A DNA stretch of 64,000 nucleotides from contig JADKAQ010000004.1 in assembly GCA_016719105.1 (NCBI GenBank), positions 186,001-250,000 on the forward strand, written 5' to 3'. Below are positions 37,479-46,093 of the stretch, piece after piece (the stretch's first letter is position 1; each line of letters begins with the position of its first letter). The stretch comes from Gemmatimonadota bacterium. GTDB lineage: Bacteria; Gemmatimonadota; Gemmatimonadetes; Gemmatimonadales; Gemmatimonadaceae. The translations under genes and the position numbers were made by a program. The notes beneath the pieces are model-generated. The model was not told the DNA's origin, made no database searches, and saw only the letters and a program-made list of their open reading frames with translations.

Positions 37479-37952
37479 TCAGGGGCGGGGAGGCGACGCG
37501 CGGGCCGGGTCGCTGGACAATGACTTGCGATAGCAGACGATGCGCTCCGCTTCCGTGAAGCCGAGGGCACGATGTGCAGACTGGCTGGCCGTATTGTCCA
37601 GCGGCGTATCGGAGGCGAATTCGCGGCATCCGTGCTCGCGGGCCCACTGTTCGCCCGCGGCCACCAGTGCCCGGCCGATCCCGCGCCGCCGCCACGCGGG
37701 TGCGACGTACCACCCCTCGAGGTAGCCGACGCGATCGGTCTCGCACCCTTCCGCATAGCTGCGGATGGTGAGTTCGGCGAAGCCGACCACCCCGCCTTCC
37801 GCCTCGGCCACCAGGCAGGCGATCGGATCGCCGGGGGACCAGAAGAAACGTTCGATCTCCATGGCGTGCTCCTCCGCCCCTCCCTCGGGCCAGAGGGCGG
37901 TGCGCAGGACACACCAGGTGGCGGCGTCGGCGCGGGTGACGGGACGAACCAT
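37479..37952 (-). CDS. AAC(6')-like aminoglycoside N-acetyltransferase (GNAT)
   Basis: This 157-residue GNAT enzyme has the features of aminoglycoside 6'-N-acetyltransferases. The N-terminus reads RPVTRADAATWCVLRTALWP. The acetyl-CoA loop is EGWYVAPAWRRRGIGRALV. The AAC(6') block includes EFASDTPLDNTASQSAHRALGF and ERIVCYRKSL. It would acetylate an amine using acetyl-CoA in the cytoplasm. Resistance to aminoglycosides is a family-based inference; the physiological substrate could differ. A short GGGAGGC array abuts the ATG. Confidence 0.82.
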   Translation of the reverse strand: MVRPVTRADAATWCVLRTALWPEGGAEEHAMEIERFFWSPGDPIACLVAEAEGGVVGFAELTIRSYAEGCETDRVGYLEGWYVAPAWRRRGIGRALVAAGEQWAREHGCREFASDTPLDNTASQSAHRALGFTEAERIVCYRKSLSSDPARASPPRP

Positions 37953-37957
37953 GCGAC

Positions 37958-37971
37958 GGGAGGCGGGAGGG
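37958..37971. repeat. Two 7-bp units (GGGAGGC, GGGAGGG) against the acetyltransferase start
   Basis: A short member of the 7-mer family, placed 5 bases from the ATG of the AAC(6')-like gene, similar to its placement before coxG. Confidence 0.5.
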
Positions 37972-38000
37972 TGGATTGCGGCTGGCGGTGGACCGTGCGG

Positions 38001-38519
38001 TTACATCGTACCCGGGTCGTCGGCCGAGGGGCCATAGATCCCGGGGAGAGGGACGTCCTGCAGGCGGAGGTAGACGGAGAACTGCCCGCGGTGGTGCACG
38101 AGGTGGTTCATGACCCAGGTGCGCACGACGGCGATGCGGGGGAGGGTGAAGACCTTCTCGCCGCCCATGAGCATCGTCCACGGGAGCTGGAACTCCTCGT
38201 CGGACATCGCGGCCAGGACGGGGCGCGCCTCGGCGGCGTTCTTGTCGAAGAGGGCGAGGAGCGCCTCGACCGACTCGAAGGTCGGGGAGGTGTAGGCCGG
38301 GCCACCGACGGGGGCGAGGTCGAGTTCCGCCAGCTGCAGCATCGGTCCGCCCCATCCCGGGATCTCGGCGAGGTGACCGGCGAGTTGGCCGAGCGACATC
38401 GACTTGGGGTGGGGCTTCCAGCTGGCGGCGGCGGCCGGCGTGCGTGCGAGGAGCTTGCGGGTGGTAGCGATCTCGTGGTCGAACTCGGCGACGAGGGCGG
38501 TGGCAATGGACGTGGACAT
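38001..38519 (-). CDS. DinB/YfiT-like metal-dependent protein
   Basis: This 172-residue four-helix-bundle protein of the DinB superfamily starts at the ATG at 38519 (MSTSIATALVAEFDHE). Histidines that would form the divalent-metal site are in LGQLAGHLAEI and in the C-terminal WVMNHLVHHRGQFSVYLR. DinB-family members include DNA-damage-induced proteins of unknown function and thiol-dependent transferases. It is adjacent to an SOS-type region, but no LexA-like site is visible directly upstream. Confidence 0.83.
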   Translation of the reverse strand: MSTSIATALVAEFDHEIATTRKLLARTPAAAASWKPHPKSMSLGQLAGHLAEIPGWGGPMLQLAELDLAPVGGPAYTSPTFESVEALLALFDKNAAEARPVLAAMSDEEFQLPWTMLMGGEKVFTLPRIAVVRTWVMNHLVHHRGQFSVYLRLQDVPLPGIYGPSADDPGTM

Positions 38520-38580
38520 GGTCGGGAGGTGGGTAAAGGGAGCCTGCGATACCAAACGAGAGACAGCGGTACTGCGACCG

Positions 38581-40056
38581 TCAGAGTCCCAGGTCGATCT
38601 GGGTGACGGGCGGGAGGGCGCCGACCGGGGTCGGCGCGCAGGCGAGGGCCACGCCTTCATCCAGCGCGGCGGCTGCCGGGGAGCTCCCGTAGGCCGGGGA
38701 TGCTTCCATCACCGGGAGGAGGCGCGTGCGGCTGGCGGGGAGGGTGGCGCCGTCCCACGCCGAGCCCGCGCGCGCCGGTCCCGACGGGGTGTAGCGTCCG
38801 GCGTCCCATCGCGGGGCGCCGAGTGCGGGATCCGGCAGGAGCGCCGCGTCTGGCTGGGGCGTCGCGCCGTGCGGTTGTGGTGCGCCGGCGCGCGGCTCCG
38901 CCGGCCCTTCGAAGGCCCGCTCCTCCGGCGAACCGTAGCGGATCCCGGCCTGGCGGCAGGCACGCTTGAGGAACTGGCGCAGCCCCTCGCGATAGCGGTC
39001 GGTGATCTGGAAGCGGTTCCCGTACGCCTTGCGATAGCGCGGGGCGAGGTCGGGGAACTCCTCGTCGAGCCACGGGAGGTAGCGACGGCGCGAGGTGACG
39101 CGCAGCCGCAACGCGCAGGCGTTGATGTGCGAGGCGCCGTCGGCGGCGACCTGCCTGACGAGTGCCTCGAGGGCGTCGGGGCGGTCGGTGATCCCGGGGA
39201 GGACGGGCATGATGTTGATCCCCACGTCGATTCCGGCTTCGTGCAGGCGCCGCAGGGCGCGCAGGCGGGCCTCGGGCGTTGGGGCGCGCGGCTCGATGCG
39301 ACGGGCGAGGTCGCGGTCGAGGGTGATGAGCGAGAGGTGGACGGTGAGGCGCGAGCGCTGGGCGATGCGCGCCAGGAGGTCGATGTCACGGGTGATGAGC
39401 GGGCTCTTGGTGATGATCACCAGGCGCAGCCGCTTCAACTCGGCCAGGACCTCGAGGAGCTGGCGCGTGATGCGGAAGTGGCGCTCGGCCGGCTGGTACG
39501 GGTCGGTGGCGGTCCCGATGACGATGGGTTCCGCGTGCCGCACCGCGCCTAACGACTTGCGGCTCCCCTGTAGCGTGCGGCGCAGCACCTGGGCGGCGTT
39601 GCGCTTGACGAAGATCCGCCGCTCGAAGGCGAGCCACGGCGGGAGTTCCTCGAGCTCTTCGCCCGGGGCGGCGAGCGACGGGCGTGCGGCGGTGGACGAC
39701 GATGGGGCGAGGGAGGGGAGCGCCGCGGCGCCGTGGAGCAGGATGGTCCCTTCGCTCCCGGGCCCCAGGTCGGCGCCGACCCCCTCACCCACGCCCGTCT
39801 CCCGCCTCCCGTCTCCCGTCTCGGCGGCCGCCCGCTCCATGACGAAGCGATGGGCGTAGCGCGCATAGCAGTACGCGCAGCCAAAGGCACAGCCGATGTA
39901 GGGGTTGATCGACCAGAAGGGCATCCCCGTGCTCTCGGGGCTGTTGAGCACTCCGGTCGCGGTGGTGCCGTAGTAGCGGATGTCCTTCTGCGCGCCCACC
40001 ACCGGGTGCCGGGGGGGCGGAGAGAGCAGTTCGGAGAGGGAGAGTGCCTGTTGCAT
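38581..40056 (-). CDS. PA0069/Rv2578c-family radical SAM protein
   Basis: This 491-residue radical SAM enzyme starts at the ATG at 40056. The [4Fe-4S] cysteines are C56, C60 and C63 in GCAFGCAYCYARY. Downstream radical SAM core motifs include PIVIGTATDPYQPAE, LVIITKSPLITRD and NIMPVLPGITD. The family resembles spore photoproduct lyase but its reaction is unknown. Residues about 77-138 are a low-complexity insertion beginning TGDGRRETGVG, encoded by the 7-mer array at 39794-39821. Without it YAHRFVMER would lead directly to WLAFERRIFVKRN. A LexA-like site 52 bases upstream suggests a DNA-damage role. Confidence 0.85.
   Translation of the reverse strand: MQQALSLSELLSPPPRHPVVGAQKDIRYYGTTATGVLNSPESTGMPFWSINPYIGCAFGCAYCYARYAHRFVMERAAAETGDGRRETGVGEGVGADLGPGSEGTILLHGAAALPSLAPSSSTAARPSLAAPGEELEELPPWLAFERRIFVKRNAAQVLRRTLQGSRKSLGAVRHAEPIVIGTATDPYQPAERHFRITRQLLEVLAELKRLRLVIITKSPLITRDIDLLARIAQRSRLTVHLSLITLDRDLARRIEPRAPTPEARLRALRRLHEAGIDVGINIMPVLPGITDRPDALEALVRQVAADGASHINACALRLRVTSRRRYLPWLDEEFPDLAPRYRKAYGNRFQITDRYREGLRQFLKRACRQAGIRYGSPEERAFEGPAEPRAGAPQPHGATPQPDAALLPDPALGAPRWDAGRYTPSGPARAGSAWDGATLPASRTRLLPVMEASPAYGSSPAAAALDEGVALACAPTPVGALPPVTQIDLGL
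39794..39821. repeat. 7-bp tandem array, 4 units, inside the radical SAM gene
   Basis: Units CCCGTCT, CCCGCCT, CCCGTCT and CCCGTCT. Read on the minus strand they give the TGDGRRETG peptide at the start of a 60-residue insertion just after the SAM-binding motif. Confidence 0.8.
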
Positions 40057-40107
40057 CGTGCCACCGTGTGCCGTGGGGGGACTGACCCCGGGGCGATGAC
40101 AGATACC

Positions 40108-40122
40108 GAACAAACCCCGAAA
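40108..40122 (-). promoter_or_regulatory. LexA-like site upstream of the radical SAM gene
   Basis: On the minus strand it reads TTTC, seven bases, GTTC: one mismatch from the imuA site at 37403-37417. The flanks also match (ACCGAACA before, and AT-CAAGA after on the plus strand), so the two probably share a regulator. It is 52 bases from the ATG. Confidence 0.5.
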
Positions 40123-40365
40123 ATGCAAGAACGAAGACGGGCGGCCGGAGGCGGGAGAGGGGAGCGGAAGCGGCAACTCGTTGGCTGGCCGACGCTTGGA
40201 ATCGGACAGTTCATGTGCCGCGGTGCGCAGGGGCGACGGAGGGGGTGGGACGAGCCGCGGCGCGGGCGGAATTGGTTGGCGGTGCCACCGGCAGAGCGAA
40301 CGGCCGTCCGTCGTGCGCACCGCCGCCTCCCCGGTGAATGCCTAACGCTGGTCCGGTTACTAACG

Positions 40366-40398
40366 AAAAAATGCGGGGAAGCGCTCCGCTTCCCCGCA
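40366..40398 (-). terminator. Intrinsic terminator of the S9 peptidase operon
   Basis: Arms 40372-40383 and 40387-40398 form a perfect 12-bp stem with a CTC loop. Read on the minus strand it is followed by six T (A6 at 40366-40371 on the plus strand). This is a textbook rho-independent terminator, 42 bases past the S9 peptidase stop. Confidence 0.85.
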
Positions 40399-40401
40399 CT
40401 C

Positions 40402-40433
40402 GTCTTCCCGTCTTCCCGTCTTCCCGTCTTCCC
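40402..40433. repeat. 8-bp tandem repeat GTCTTCCC, 4 units
   Basis: Four perfect 8-mers lie between the S9 peptidase stop and its terminator. It is close in composition to the 7-mer family but one base longer. Confidence 0.8.
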
Positions 40434-40440
40434 GTCTGCT

Positions 40441-42519
40441 CTACTGCAGGAGTGCTTTGTGCTTCTCGAACCACCCCTGCATCGTCGTGAGCTTCGAGGC
40501 CTCGTGGCTCGGGCGACGGCGAATGCCGTGCGGTTCCTCGGGGACGCGCACCAGCACCGATTCCACGCCGAGCATCTTGAGCGCCTTGTAGTACTGCTCG
40601 CTCTCCGACATCGGCGTGCGGAAGTCCTCCTCGCCGGTCATGATCAGCGTCGGCGTCTTCACGTTCTTCACCACGCTCAGCAGCGACCGCTTGTCGTAGT
40701 TGTCCTTGTGGTCCCACGGCATCCCCGGGAACCAGTTGTTGACAGACGACGGCGCCATGTCGGCGGTGAGCGAGAACGACTCCCAGTTGATCACGGGATA
40801 GAAGGCCAGCGCCGCGCGGAAACGATCGGTGTGGCCGATCATCCACGCCGTGAGCACACCGCCGCCGCTCCCGCCGGTGACGAAGAGGTTCTTCTCGTCG
40901 ACATATCCCTTGGCGATCACTGCGTCGACCCCCGAGTTGAGGTCGAAGAAATCATCCCCGGGATACGCATGGTGGATCAGGTTCCCGAACTCCTCGCCGT
41001 AGCTCGTGCTCCCGCGCGGGTTGGTGTACAGCACGACGAAGCCGTTGGCGGCCATGATCTGCTTTTCCTCATCGAAGCGGTCGCCGTAGTTGGCAAAGGG
41101 GCCACCGTGAATCTCGAGGATGAGCGGGTACTTCTTCTTCGCGTCGAAGCCCGGCGGCGTGATGATCCACCCCTGGATCTTGCGCTTGTCCTTCGACGAC
41201 TCGTACCAGATCTCCTCGACGGCGCCGAGCGTCTTGCCGGCGAGGACGTCGGCATTGAGCGACGTGAGGACGCGCGCGGCCGGCCGCGTGGCCCCGGTGG
41301 CAATCGGCGCGAGCGCCACCTCAGACGGGACCGACGGGGTGCTGAGCGTGTAGGCGATGCTCCCGTCACGTGCAACGGAGTACGATCCCCCGCTGTACGC
41401 CGACGTCCCGGTGCCGAGGTTGCGGGCGACCACGCGCCACGTCCCGTCGAGGGCGACGCGGGCGACCTTGGTGTTGCCCGAGTCGTCGACCGTGACGTAG
41501 AGGGCGCGCGAATCGGCGCTCCACGTCGGGCTCCCCACGCTGCGATCCATCGCGGTGGAGAGGGCGCGCTTCCCCGAACCGTCGCGGTTCATCACGTACA
41601 GCAGCGTGTTCTGGTAGCCCTGCTTGCGGTCGTCGTAGCCGACCCAGGCGATGAGCGCGCCATCGGGCGATGCCGCCGGCGATTGGTCGGGGCCGAAACG
41701 ATCGGTGAGGCGGCGCATCGCCCCGGTGGCGACGCTGAAGGCGAACAGGTCGGTCTCCCGTGCCGTCCACTCTGGATTCTCGCCGCGTCGCGCCGCCAGG
41801 AGCAATTCGTTGCCGTCGGCGCTCCACGTCACGGCGCCGCCGCCATACACCTGCCCGCCGTGCTGGAAGTCGCCGCTCGTCACCTGGCGCGGCGTCCCGC
41901 CCTCGGCGGGGACGACGAAGGCGTGCACGAAACCGCTGGGAAGCTCACCCACCTGGTCCTGCCGGAAGACGAGGCGGTCGGTGTACTTGGGGGGCGCCGA
42001 CCACGTGGCGCCTGGCGGCGGCGCCAACGGCGTCCCGATCACCAGCGCCGGGCGCGGCACGAGTTGCAGGAAGGCCAGCTGCGTTCCGTCGGGAGACCAG
42101 GCCGGCGCGCTGGGCGCCTGCGGACCGTTCGTCACCGCCATCGCATCACCGGTGTCCATCCAGCGTACCCAGAGCTGGGTGCTCCCGCCGCGGTTGGACG
42201 CGAAGGCGAGGCGCGTGCCATCGGGTGACCAGGCGGGCGAGTCCTCGCTGAACTTCCCCGAGGTGAGCGCACGGTGCCCCGACCCATCGCGCTTCACCAC
42301 CCAGATGTTGCTGTAGCGCCGATCGGTCATCGGATCGCTCCAGCGGCGCACGTAGGCGATCCACGCGCCGTCCGGCGAAATGGCGGGATCGGCGGCGTAC
42401 TCCAACTGGAAAATGTCGGCGGGCGACAACGACGAGGGGCGACGGTCCTGCGCGGCGAGTCCTGCGGACTGCGTGAGCGCGAGGAGCACCGGGAAGACGA
42501 TCCGGAGCGAACGGGGCAT
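40441..42519 (-). CDS. S9-family serine peptidase (acylaminoacyl-peptidase / DPP-like)
   Basis: This 692-residue exported peptidase starts at the ATG at 42519 (MPRSLRIVFPVLLALTQSAGLAAQ signal). An N-terminal beta-propeller with ISPDGAWIAYV and WSPDGTRLAFAS blades leads to an alpha/beta-hydrolase domain. The catalytic triad is S551 (TGGSGGG), D632 (EEDFRTP) and H664 (EPHGI). The oxyanion region is EIHGGPFANYG. It would remove dipeptides or acyl-amino acids from short peptides in the periplasm. It lies 80 bases downstream of the SGNH hydrolase gene, on the same strand, and ends at a clear intrinsic terminator. Confidence 0.9.
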   Translation of the reverse strand: MPRSLRIVFPVLLALTQSAGLAAQDRRPSSLSPADIFQLEYAADPAISPDGAWIAYVRRWSDPMTDRRYSNIWVVKRDGSGHRALTSGKFSEDSPAWSPDGTRLAFASNRGGSTQLWVRWMDTGDAMAVTNGPQAPSAPAWSPDGTQLAFLQLVPRPALVIGTPLAPPPGATWSAPPKYTDRLVFRQDQVGELPSGFVHAFVVPAEGGTPRQVTSGDFQHGGQVYGGGAVTWSADGNELLLAARRGENPEWTARETDLFAFSVATGAMRRLTDRFGPDQSPAASPDGALIAWVGYDDRKQGYQNTLLYVMNRDGSGKRALSTAMDRSVGSPTWSADSRALYVTVDDSGNTKVARVALDGTWRVVARNLGTGTSAYSGGSYSVARDGSIAYTLSTPSVPSEVALAPIATGATRPAARVLTSLNADVLAGKTLGAVEEIWYESSKDKRKIQGWIITPPGFDAKKKYPLILEIHGGPFANYGDRFDEEKQIMAANGFVVLYTNPRGSTSYGEEFGNLIHHAYPGDDFFDLNSGVDAVIAKGYVDEKNLFVTGGSGGGVLTAWMIGHTDRFRAALAFYPVINWESFSLTADMAPSSVNNWFPGMPWDHKDNYDKRSLLSVVKNVKTPTLIMTGEEDFRTPMSESEQYYKALKMLGVESVLVRVPEEPHGIRRRPSHEASKLTTMQGWFEKHKALLQ

Positions 42520-42599
42520 GGCGAACCTCGGGTGCGGAGCGGGGGAGGAGCGGGAGACGCGCGAGGTGCGTGAGAAGTGCGAGGCGCACGAGGCGCCGG

Positions 42600-44003
42600 T
42601 TACGGCAACGGCAGGTCGGTTGGCCGACGGCGATCGTCGGCGTCTGGCGCGCGCCGCTGCAGCGTCCAGTGTCCCAACAGGTGAGGAAGCTGCTCCTCGG
42701 TTCCGACCTCGGCAACTCCAACCAGTTCCCCCGCGCGCCACACGCCCTGATGCCGGATCGGGGGGGTGAGAAAGCGAGGGTCGGCGATGGTGAACCGCAG
42801 GACGCCTCCCTCGACCCGGAGGTCGGCCAGCGACGTGGTGAGGTTGCCGGCACCGCGTGGGTAGTGCTCCGTCCACGTCGCGCGCAGTGTGCCCCCCGCA
42901 CTCGTTATGCGCAGGGTGACCTCCACCGGGGCATCGTAGAGGCGCATCGTCCCCGTCCAGGTCCCGGGCAGCGCGTCGAGCGCCGGCGCCTCGCCGTGCG
43001 CACTGTCCGCAGGGAGAGGCGCCGGCGTCGGAGACGAGGAAGGCGAAGGCTGGCGCAGCGCCTCGGCTGCGCGCGACTGCAGGTACTGCGCAACCTCGGC
43101 CGGCAGGTCGACGAGTGTGGAGAGCGTATCCTCGAGGCCGCTCCCGGTCCCCAGGTCTCGAATCGCGCGCCCACGGGCGCGCGACGGGAACGCGATTGGG
43201 GGAGTGCCACTGATGGTCCCCCAGAGCACGGTGGCGGCGAGATAGGTGCCGGCCGCCGACGGGTGGCTGCCGTCGGGTTCGTAGAGTTCGAGGGACGGGC
43301 GCCCCGACCGCACGCGCTGCCAGGCATCGCCGACGGGGGCGACGTCGGCGCCGATGGAGCGCCCCAGCGTCAGATAGGCATCGTCGAGCGCGGCCTGGTG
43401 GGCCGCAGGGGCCTCCCGCCGGCGCCAGGTCGAGTACAGGACGGTCCGCGCGCCGGCGCGTCGGATGGCCCGGTCGAACAGGCGTGCATAACGATGAAAG
43501 AGCCGAGGGGCGTTGATCGCCGGGGCACCGTCGACGAGGTGTACCCCAAGCATGCTCTGCTCCTGCAACACGACGACGTCCCAGGTCCCGTCCTCGATGC
43601 GGGCGAGGGCGGTGCCGCGCATCCAGTGCTGCTGCAGCGTGGCGCCCCCCAGCACCTCCATCGCGACGTGCAGCTGACGGGAGGGAGAGGCGCCGGCGGC
43701 CAGGGCCGCCAGCACGTCGGGGAGGTTGTGGAAGTACGTATAGCTGTTGCCGATGAACAGGATACGCATCGGCGTCCCCGGCCGAGCCGGGGGCGTGGCC
43801 GAGGGAGGGGGGAGGTGCCGGGCGTGCAGGGCGGCGACGTCGCGGGGGGGCGCAGCTGCCGGTGCTTGGGCGGGAGCCGCCAGTGCGGCGAGGGCGACGG
43901 CGAGCAAGACGGCGCGTGCGCGTCGGAGCGGCGGGGCGAACGCGAGAGGGGCGCGCCGCGCCGGGAGGTACGCCGGCGCCTGGTGCGTGAGGAGAGGGGG
44001 CAC
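42600..44003 (-). CDS. SGNH/GDSL-type hydrolase, secreted
   Basis: This 467-residue protein has a GTG start and a hydrophobic export segment (RAVLLAVALAALAAPAQA). The SGNH fold starts at MRILFIGNSYTYFHN, with the probable nucleophile S87 in GNSYT. Block V reads EPDGSHPSAAGTYLAA, supplying Asp and His. The last 120 residues are beta-rich (LPGTWTGTMRLYDAPVEVTLRI) and look like a small lipocalin- or sandwich-like domain. Such enzymes deacylate esters of sugars or lipids. Substrate is unknown. It is divergent from the amidase across 222 bases. Confidence 0.78.
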   Translation of the reverse strand: MPPLLTHQAPAYLPARRAPLAFAPPLRRARAVLLAVALAALAAPAQAPAAAPPRDVAALHARHLPPPSATPPARPGTPMRILFIGNSYTYFHNLPDVLAALAAGASPSRQLHVAMEVLGGATLQQHWMRGTALARIEDGTWDVVVLQEQSMLGVHLVDGAPAINAPRLFHRYARLFDRAIRRAGARTVLYSTWRRREAPAAHQAALDDAYLTLGRSIGADVAPVGDAWQRVRSGRPSLELYEPDGSHPSAAGTYLAATVLWGTISGTPPIAFPSRARGRAIRDLGTGSGLEDTLSTLVDLPAEVAQYLQSRAAEALRQPSPSSSPTPAPLPADSAHGEAPALDALPGTWTGTMRLYDAPVEVTLRITSAGGTLRATWTEHYPRGAGNLTTSLADLRVEGGVLRFTIADPRFLTPPIRHQGVWRAGELVGVAEVGTEEQLPHLLGHWTLQRRAPDADDRRRPTDLPLP

Positions 44004-44225
44004 GGCGCGGGCGAAGAAATTGAGGAAATGAGTCGCCGGAACGAGGCGGACCGATCATCTTTCACGGGCGGCCCGCGCCTCGACAGGTGCTTCGGGCTCC
44101 CGTGGCTCGGTGCTTCCCTCGCGGGTGGCCCGGCGCGGGACCGAGTCACTCGCCCCTGGCCGGTGCGCGACCCCACTGGTCGCGCCCCAAACGTACGGCT
44201 GCCCGCACCGACGCTCAACAACCGC

Positions 44226-45614
44226 ATGTCCGCACTTACGCCCTTCACGGACCTTCAGGATATCGCCAAGGCCGTCACGCACCGACAGGCATCGCCCGTC
44301 GAACTCGTGCGCGAGATCCTCGATGCCATCGGCCGCCACAATCCCTCGCTCAACGCCTACATCACGGTGAGCGGCGAGGCGGCCCTCGAGGCCGCCGAGC
44401 GCGTGGAGAAGCTGGTCGCGGCGAAGAAGGACCCCGGCCCGTTGGCCGGCGTCCCGATCGCCATCAAGGACCTGATCCTCACGAGCGACGCGCCGACCAC
44501 GGCGGGCTCCCGGGTCTTTGGCGACGGGATCCCGGCGGGCGACGAGGCGACGGTGGTCAAGCGCCTGCGCAAGGCGGGCGCGATCATCATCGGCAAGACC
44601 AACCTGCACGAGGTGGCGTTAGGCGTCACCTCGGCCAACGAGCACTTCGGCCCCGCGCGCAACCCGTGGAACGCCGAGCACGTGGCGGGCGGGTCGAGCG
44701 GTGGGTCGGCATCGGCGGTGGCGGCCGGGCTCTGCGCCGCATCGATCGGGACTGACACGCGCGGGTCGATCCGCATCCCGGCGGCCTGCTGCGGGGTGAC
44801 GGGGTTCAAGCCGACCTACGGACTCCTGCCTAACGACGGCATCGTCCCGCTGTCGCCGTCGCTCGACCACGTGGGACCCATCACCCACACGGTCGCCGAC
44901 GCCGCGCTCCTCGTCGCCGTGATGACCGGGACCAAGCCGGGGCTCGAACGCTTCGTGAAGGCGCTCCGCACCAGCAGCAAGGGGATCGTGCTCGGCGTCT
45001 CCGAGTACCACCTGCGCGACCTGGACGGCGAGATCGGCAAGGCGATCGACAAGGCGCTCAAGGTGCTGCGCCCGCTGGTGAAGGACATCCGCGACGTCGA
45101 CATCCCCGCCCTCGACGGGGCGCAGGAGGCGTCGGGGATCATCACGGCGTCCGAGGCGATCGCCTACCACGATCGTTACCTCAAGCACAACCCGGCCGCC
45201 TACGGCCCCCTGGTGCGCAAGCGCCTCGAGGGGGGCTACAAGCACAGCGCGCTCGACTACCTCAACGCGATGGCCAAGCGTGAGGCGGTGCGGGCGGCCT
45301 TCGCCCAGACGTTCACCGAGGTCGACGTCCTCGTGGGCGCGACGCTCCCCGCGCTCCCGCCGCGCGTCGACGAGGACTTCGTGCACATCGACGGCAAGGA
45401 GGAGAACACGGTCGAAGCGTTCACCCGCTTCAATGCTCCGCAGAACCTGGCCGGGCTCCCCGCCATCAGCGTCCCCTGCGGCCTCGCCAAGGGGCTGCCG
45501 ATCGGGTTGCAGTTCTTCGGCCCAGAAGGCGGCGACGAGGTGGTGCTGACCATGGCCTCGGCCTTCCAGCGCGAGACGCACTGGCACCAGCGCCGCCCCC
45601 CCATCGCCCGCTAG
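44226..45614 (+). CDS. Amidase (amidase-signature family)
   Basis: This 462-residue amidase starts at the ATG at 44226 (MSALTPFTDLQDIAKAV). The Ser-cisSer-Lys triad is intact: K81 (IAIKDL), S157 (GGSSGGSAS) and S181 (TRGSIRIPA). The spacing matches GatA (76 and 24 against 75 and 24). The signature GGSSGGSASAVAAGL is complete. No gatB or gatC lies next to it, so a general amide hydrolase is as likely as the tRNA-Gln amidotransferase A subunit. No signal peptide is seen at the chosen start; the upstream open frame lacks similarity and runs antisense to the SGNH gene. Confidence 0.88.
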   Translation: MSALTPFTDLQDIAKAVTHRQASPVELVREILDAIGRHNPSLNAYITVSGEAALEAAERVEKLVAAKKDPGPLAGVPIAIKDLILTSDAPTTAGSRVFGDGIPAGDEATVVKRLRKAGAIIIGKTNLHEVALGVTSANEHFGPARNPWNAEHVAGGSSGGSASAVAAGLCAASIGTDTRGSIRIPAACCGVTGFKPTYGLLPNDGIVPLSPSLDHVGPITHTVADAALLVAVMTGTKPGLERFVKALRTSSKGIVLGVSEYHLRDLDGEIGKAIDKALKVLRPLVKDIRDVDIPALDGAQEASGIITASEAIAYHDRYLKHNPAAYGPLVRKRLEGGYKHSALDYLNAMAKREAVRAAFAQTFTEVDVLVGATLPALPPRVDEDFVHIDGKEENTVEAFTRFNAPQNLAGLPAISVPCGLAKGLPIGLQFFGPEGGDEVVLTMASAFQRETHWHQRRPPIAR

Positions 45615-45715
45615 GCGACCCCCACTCGGCGACGCGGTGATCGCAACCGCCGCGTCGCTCGGCCGTTGTATCTTTGAGCCGTGTTGCCCCTTCCTTCGCA
45701 CCGTGAGTGACCGCC

Positions 45716-46000
45716 ATGCCCGCGTCACCCCTGCTCTCCGACATTGAAATCCAGCGCGAACTCGGCTCCCTGCCGGGATGGGCACGGCGTGGAGGGACGC
45801 TGGTGAAGACCTACACGTTCCCTGCCTTTCCCGCCGGGATCGACTGGATACGACGCGCCGCGGATGCGGCCGAGTCGATGAGCCACCATCCGGACATCGA
45901 CATCCGCTACACCCGCATCACCGTGACGCTCTCCACGCACGACAGCGGCGGGATCACCACCAAGGACCTCGCGCTGGCCCGCGCGCTCGACGCGCTCTGA
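45716..46000 (+). CDS. phhB: Pterin-4a-carbinolamine dehydratase
   Basis: This 94-residue enzyme dehydrates 4a-hydroxytetrahydropterin and regenerates quinonoid dihydropterin after aromatic amino-acid hydroxylation. The active-site block SHHPDIDIRYTRITVTLSTHD contains HHPD at residues 57-60 and H75, and GGITTKDLALA completes the family signature. ATG at 45716 is preferred; a GTG nine bases upstream is possible. Since phenylalanine hydroxylase is not nearby, a role in molybdopterin or other pterin metabolism is also open. A hairpin follows at 46037-46064. Confidence 0.9.
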   Translation: MPASPLLSDIEIQRELGSLPGWARRGGTLVKTYTFPAFPAGIDWIRRAADAAESMSHHPDIDIRYTRITVTLSTHDSGGITTKDLALARALDAL

Positions 46001-46036
46001 GCGCCAGGCCGCGCACACGCGTCCGCTGCAAACAGC

Positions 46037-46064
46037 ACGGCCCCGGTCGAATGACCGGGGCCGT
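46037..46064. terminator. Bidirectional hairpin between phhB and the Bax-inhibitor gene
   Basis: Arms 46037-46048 and 46053-46064 form a perfect 12-bp stem with a GAAT loop, centred between convergent genes. Confidence 0.75.
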
Positions 46065-46093
46065 CGTCGTTCAGCACATGGAGCCAGTCCCGC

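Larger units (their letters stand above)
40057..40440. other. 384-base non-coding gap upstream of the radical SAM gene
   Basis: No gene is seen. The gap holds the LexA-like site of the radical SAM gene, one GCCTAACG octamer at 40340, a minus-strand intrinsic terminator (40366-40398) and an 8-bp tandem repeat (40402-40433). Confidence 0.6.

Noticed and set aside
39733..42228. 831-residue plus-strand open frame across the radical SAM and S9 peptidase genes
   Set aside because: It is antisense to two proteins with complete catalytic motifs and has no recognisable domain.
42520..44058. N-terminal extension of the S9 peptidase frame
   Set aside because: It shadows the SGNH hydrolase in another frame; a signal peptide begins at the ATG at 42519.
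42570..44225. Long N-terminal extension of the amidase frame
   Set aside because: The extension runs antisense to the SGNH hydrolase; similarity to amidases begins at the ATG at 44226.
44226..45614. Calling the amidase gatA
   Set aside because: The signature fits, but gatB and gatC are not adjacent and amidase-family members have many substrates.
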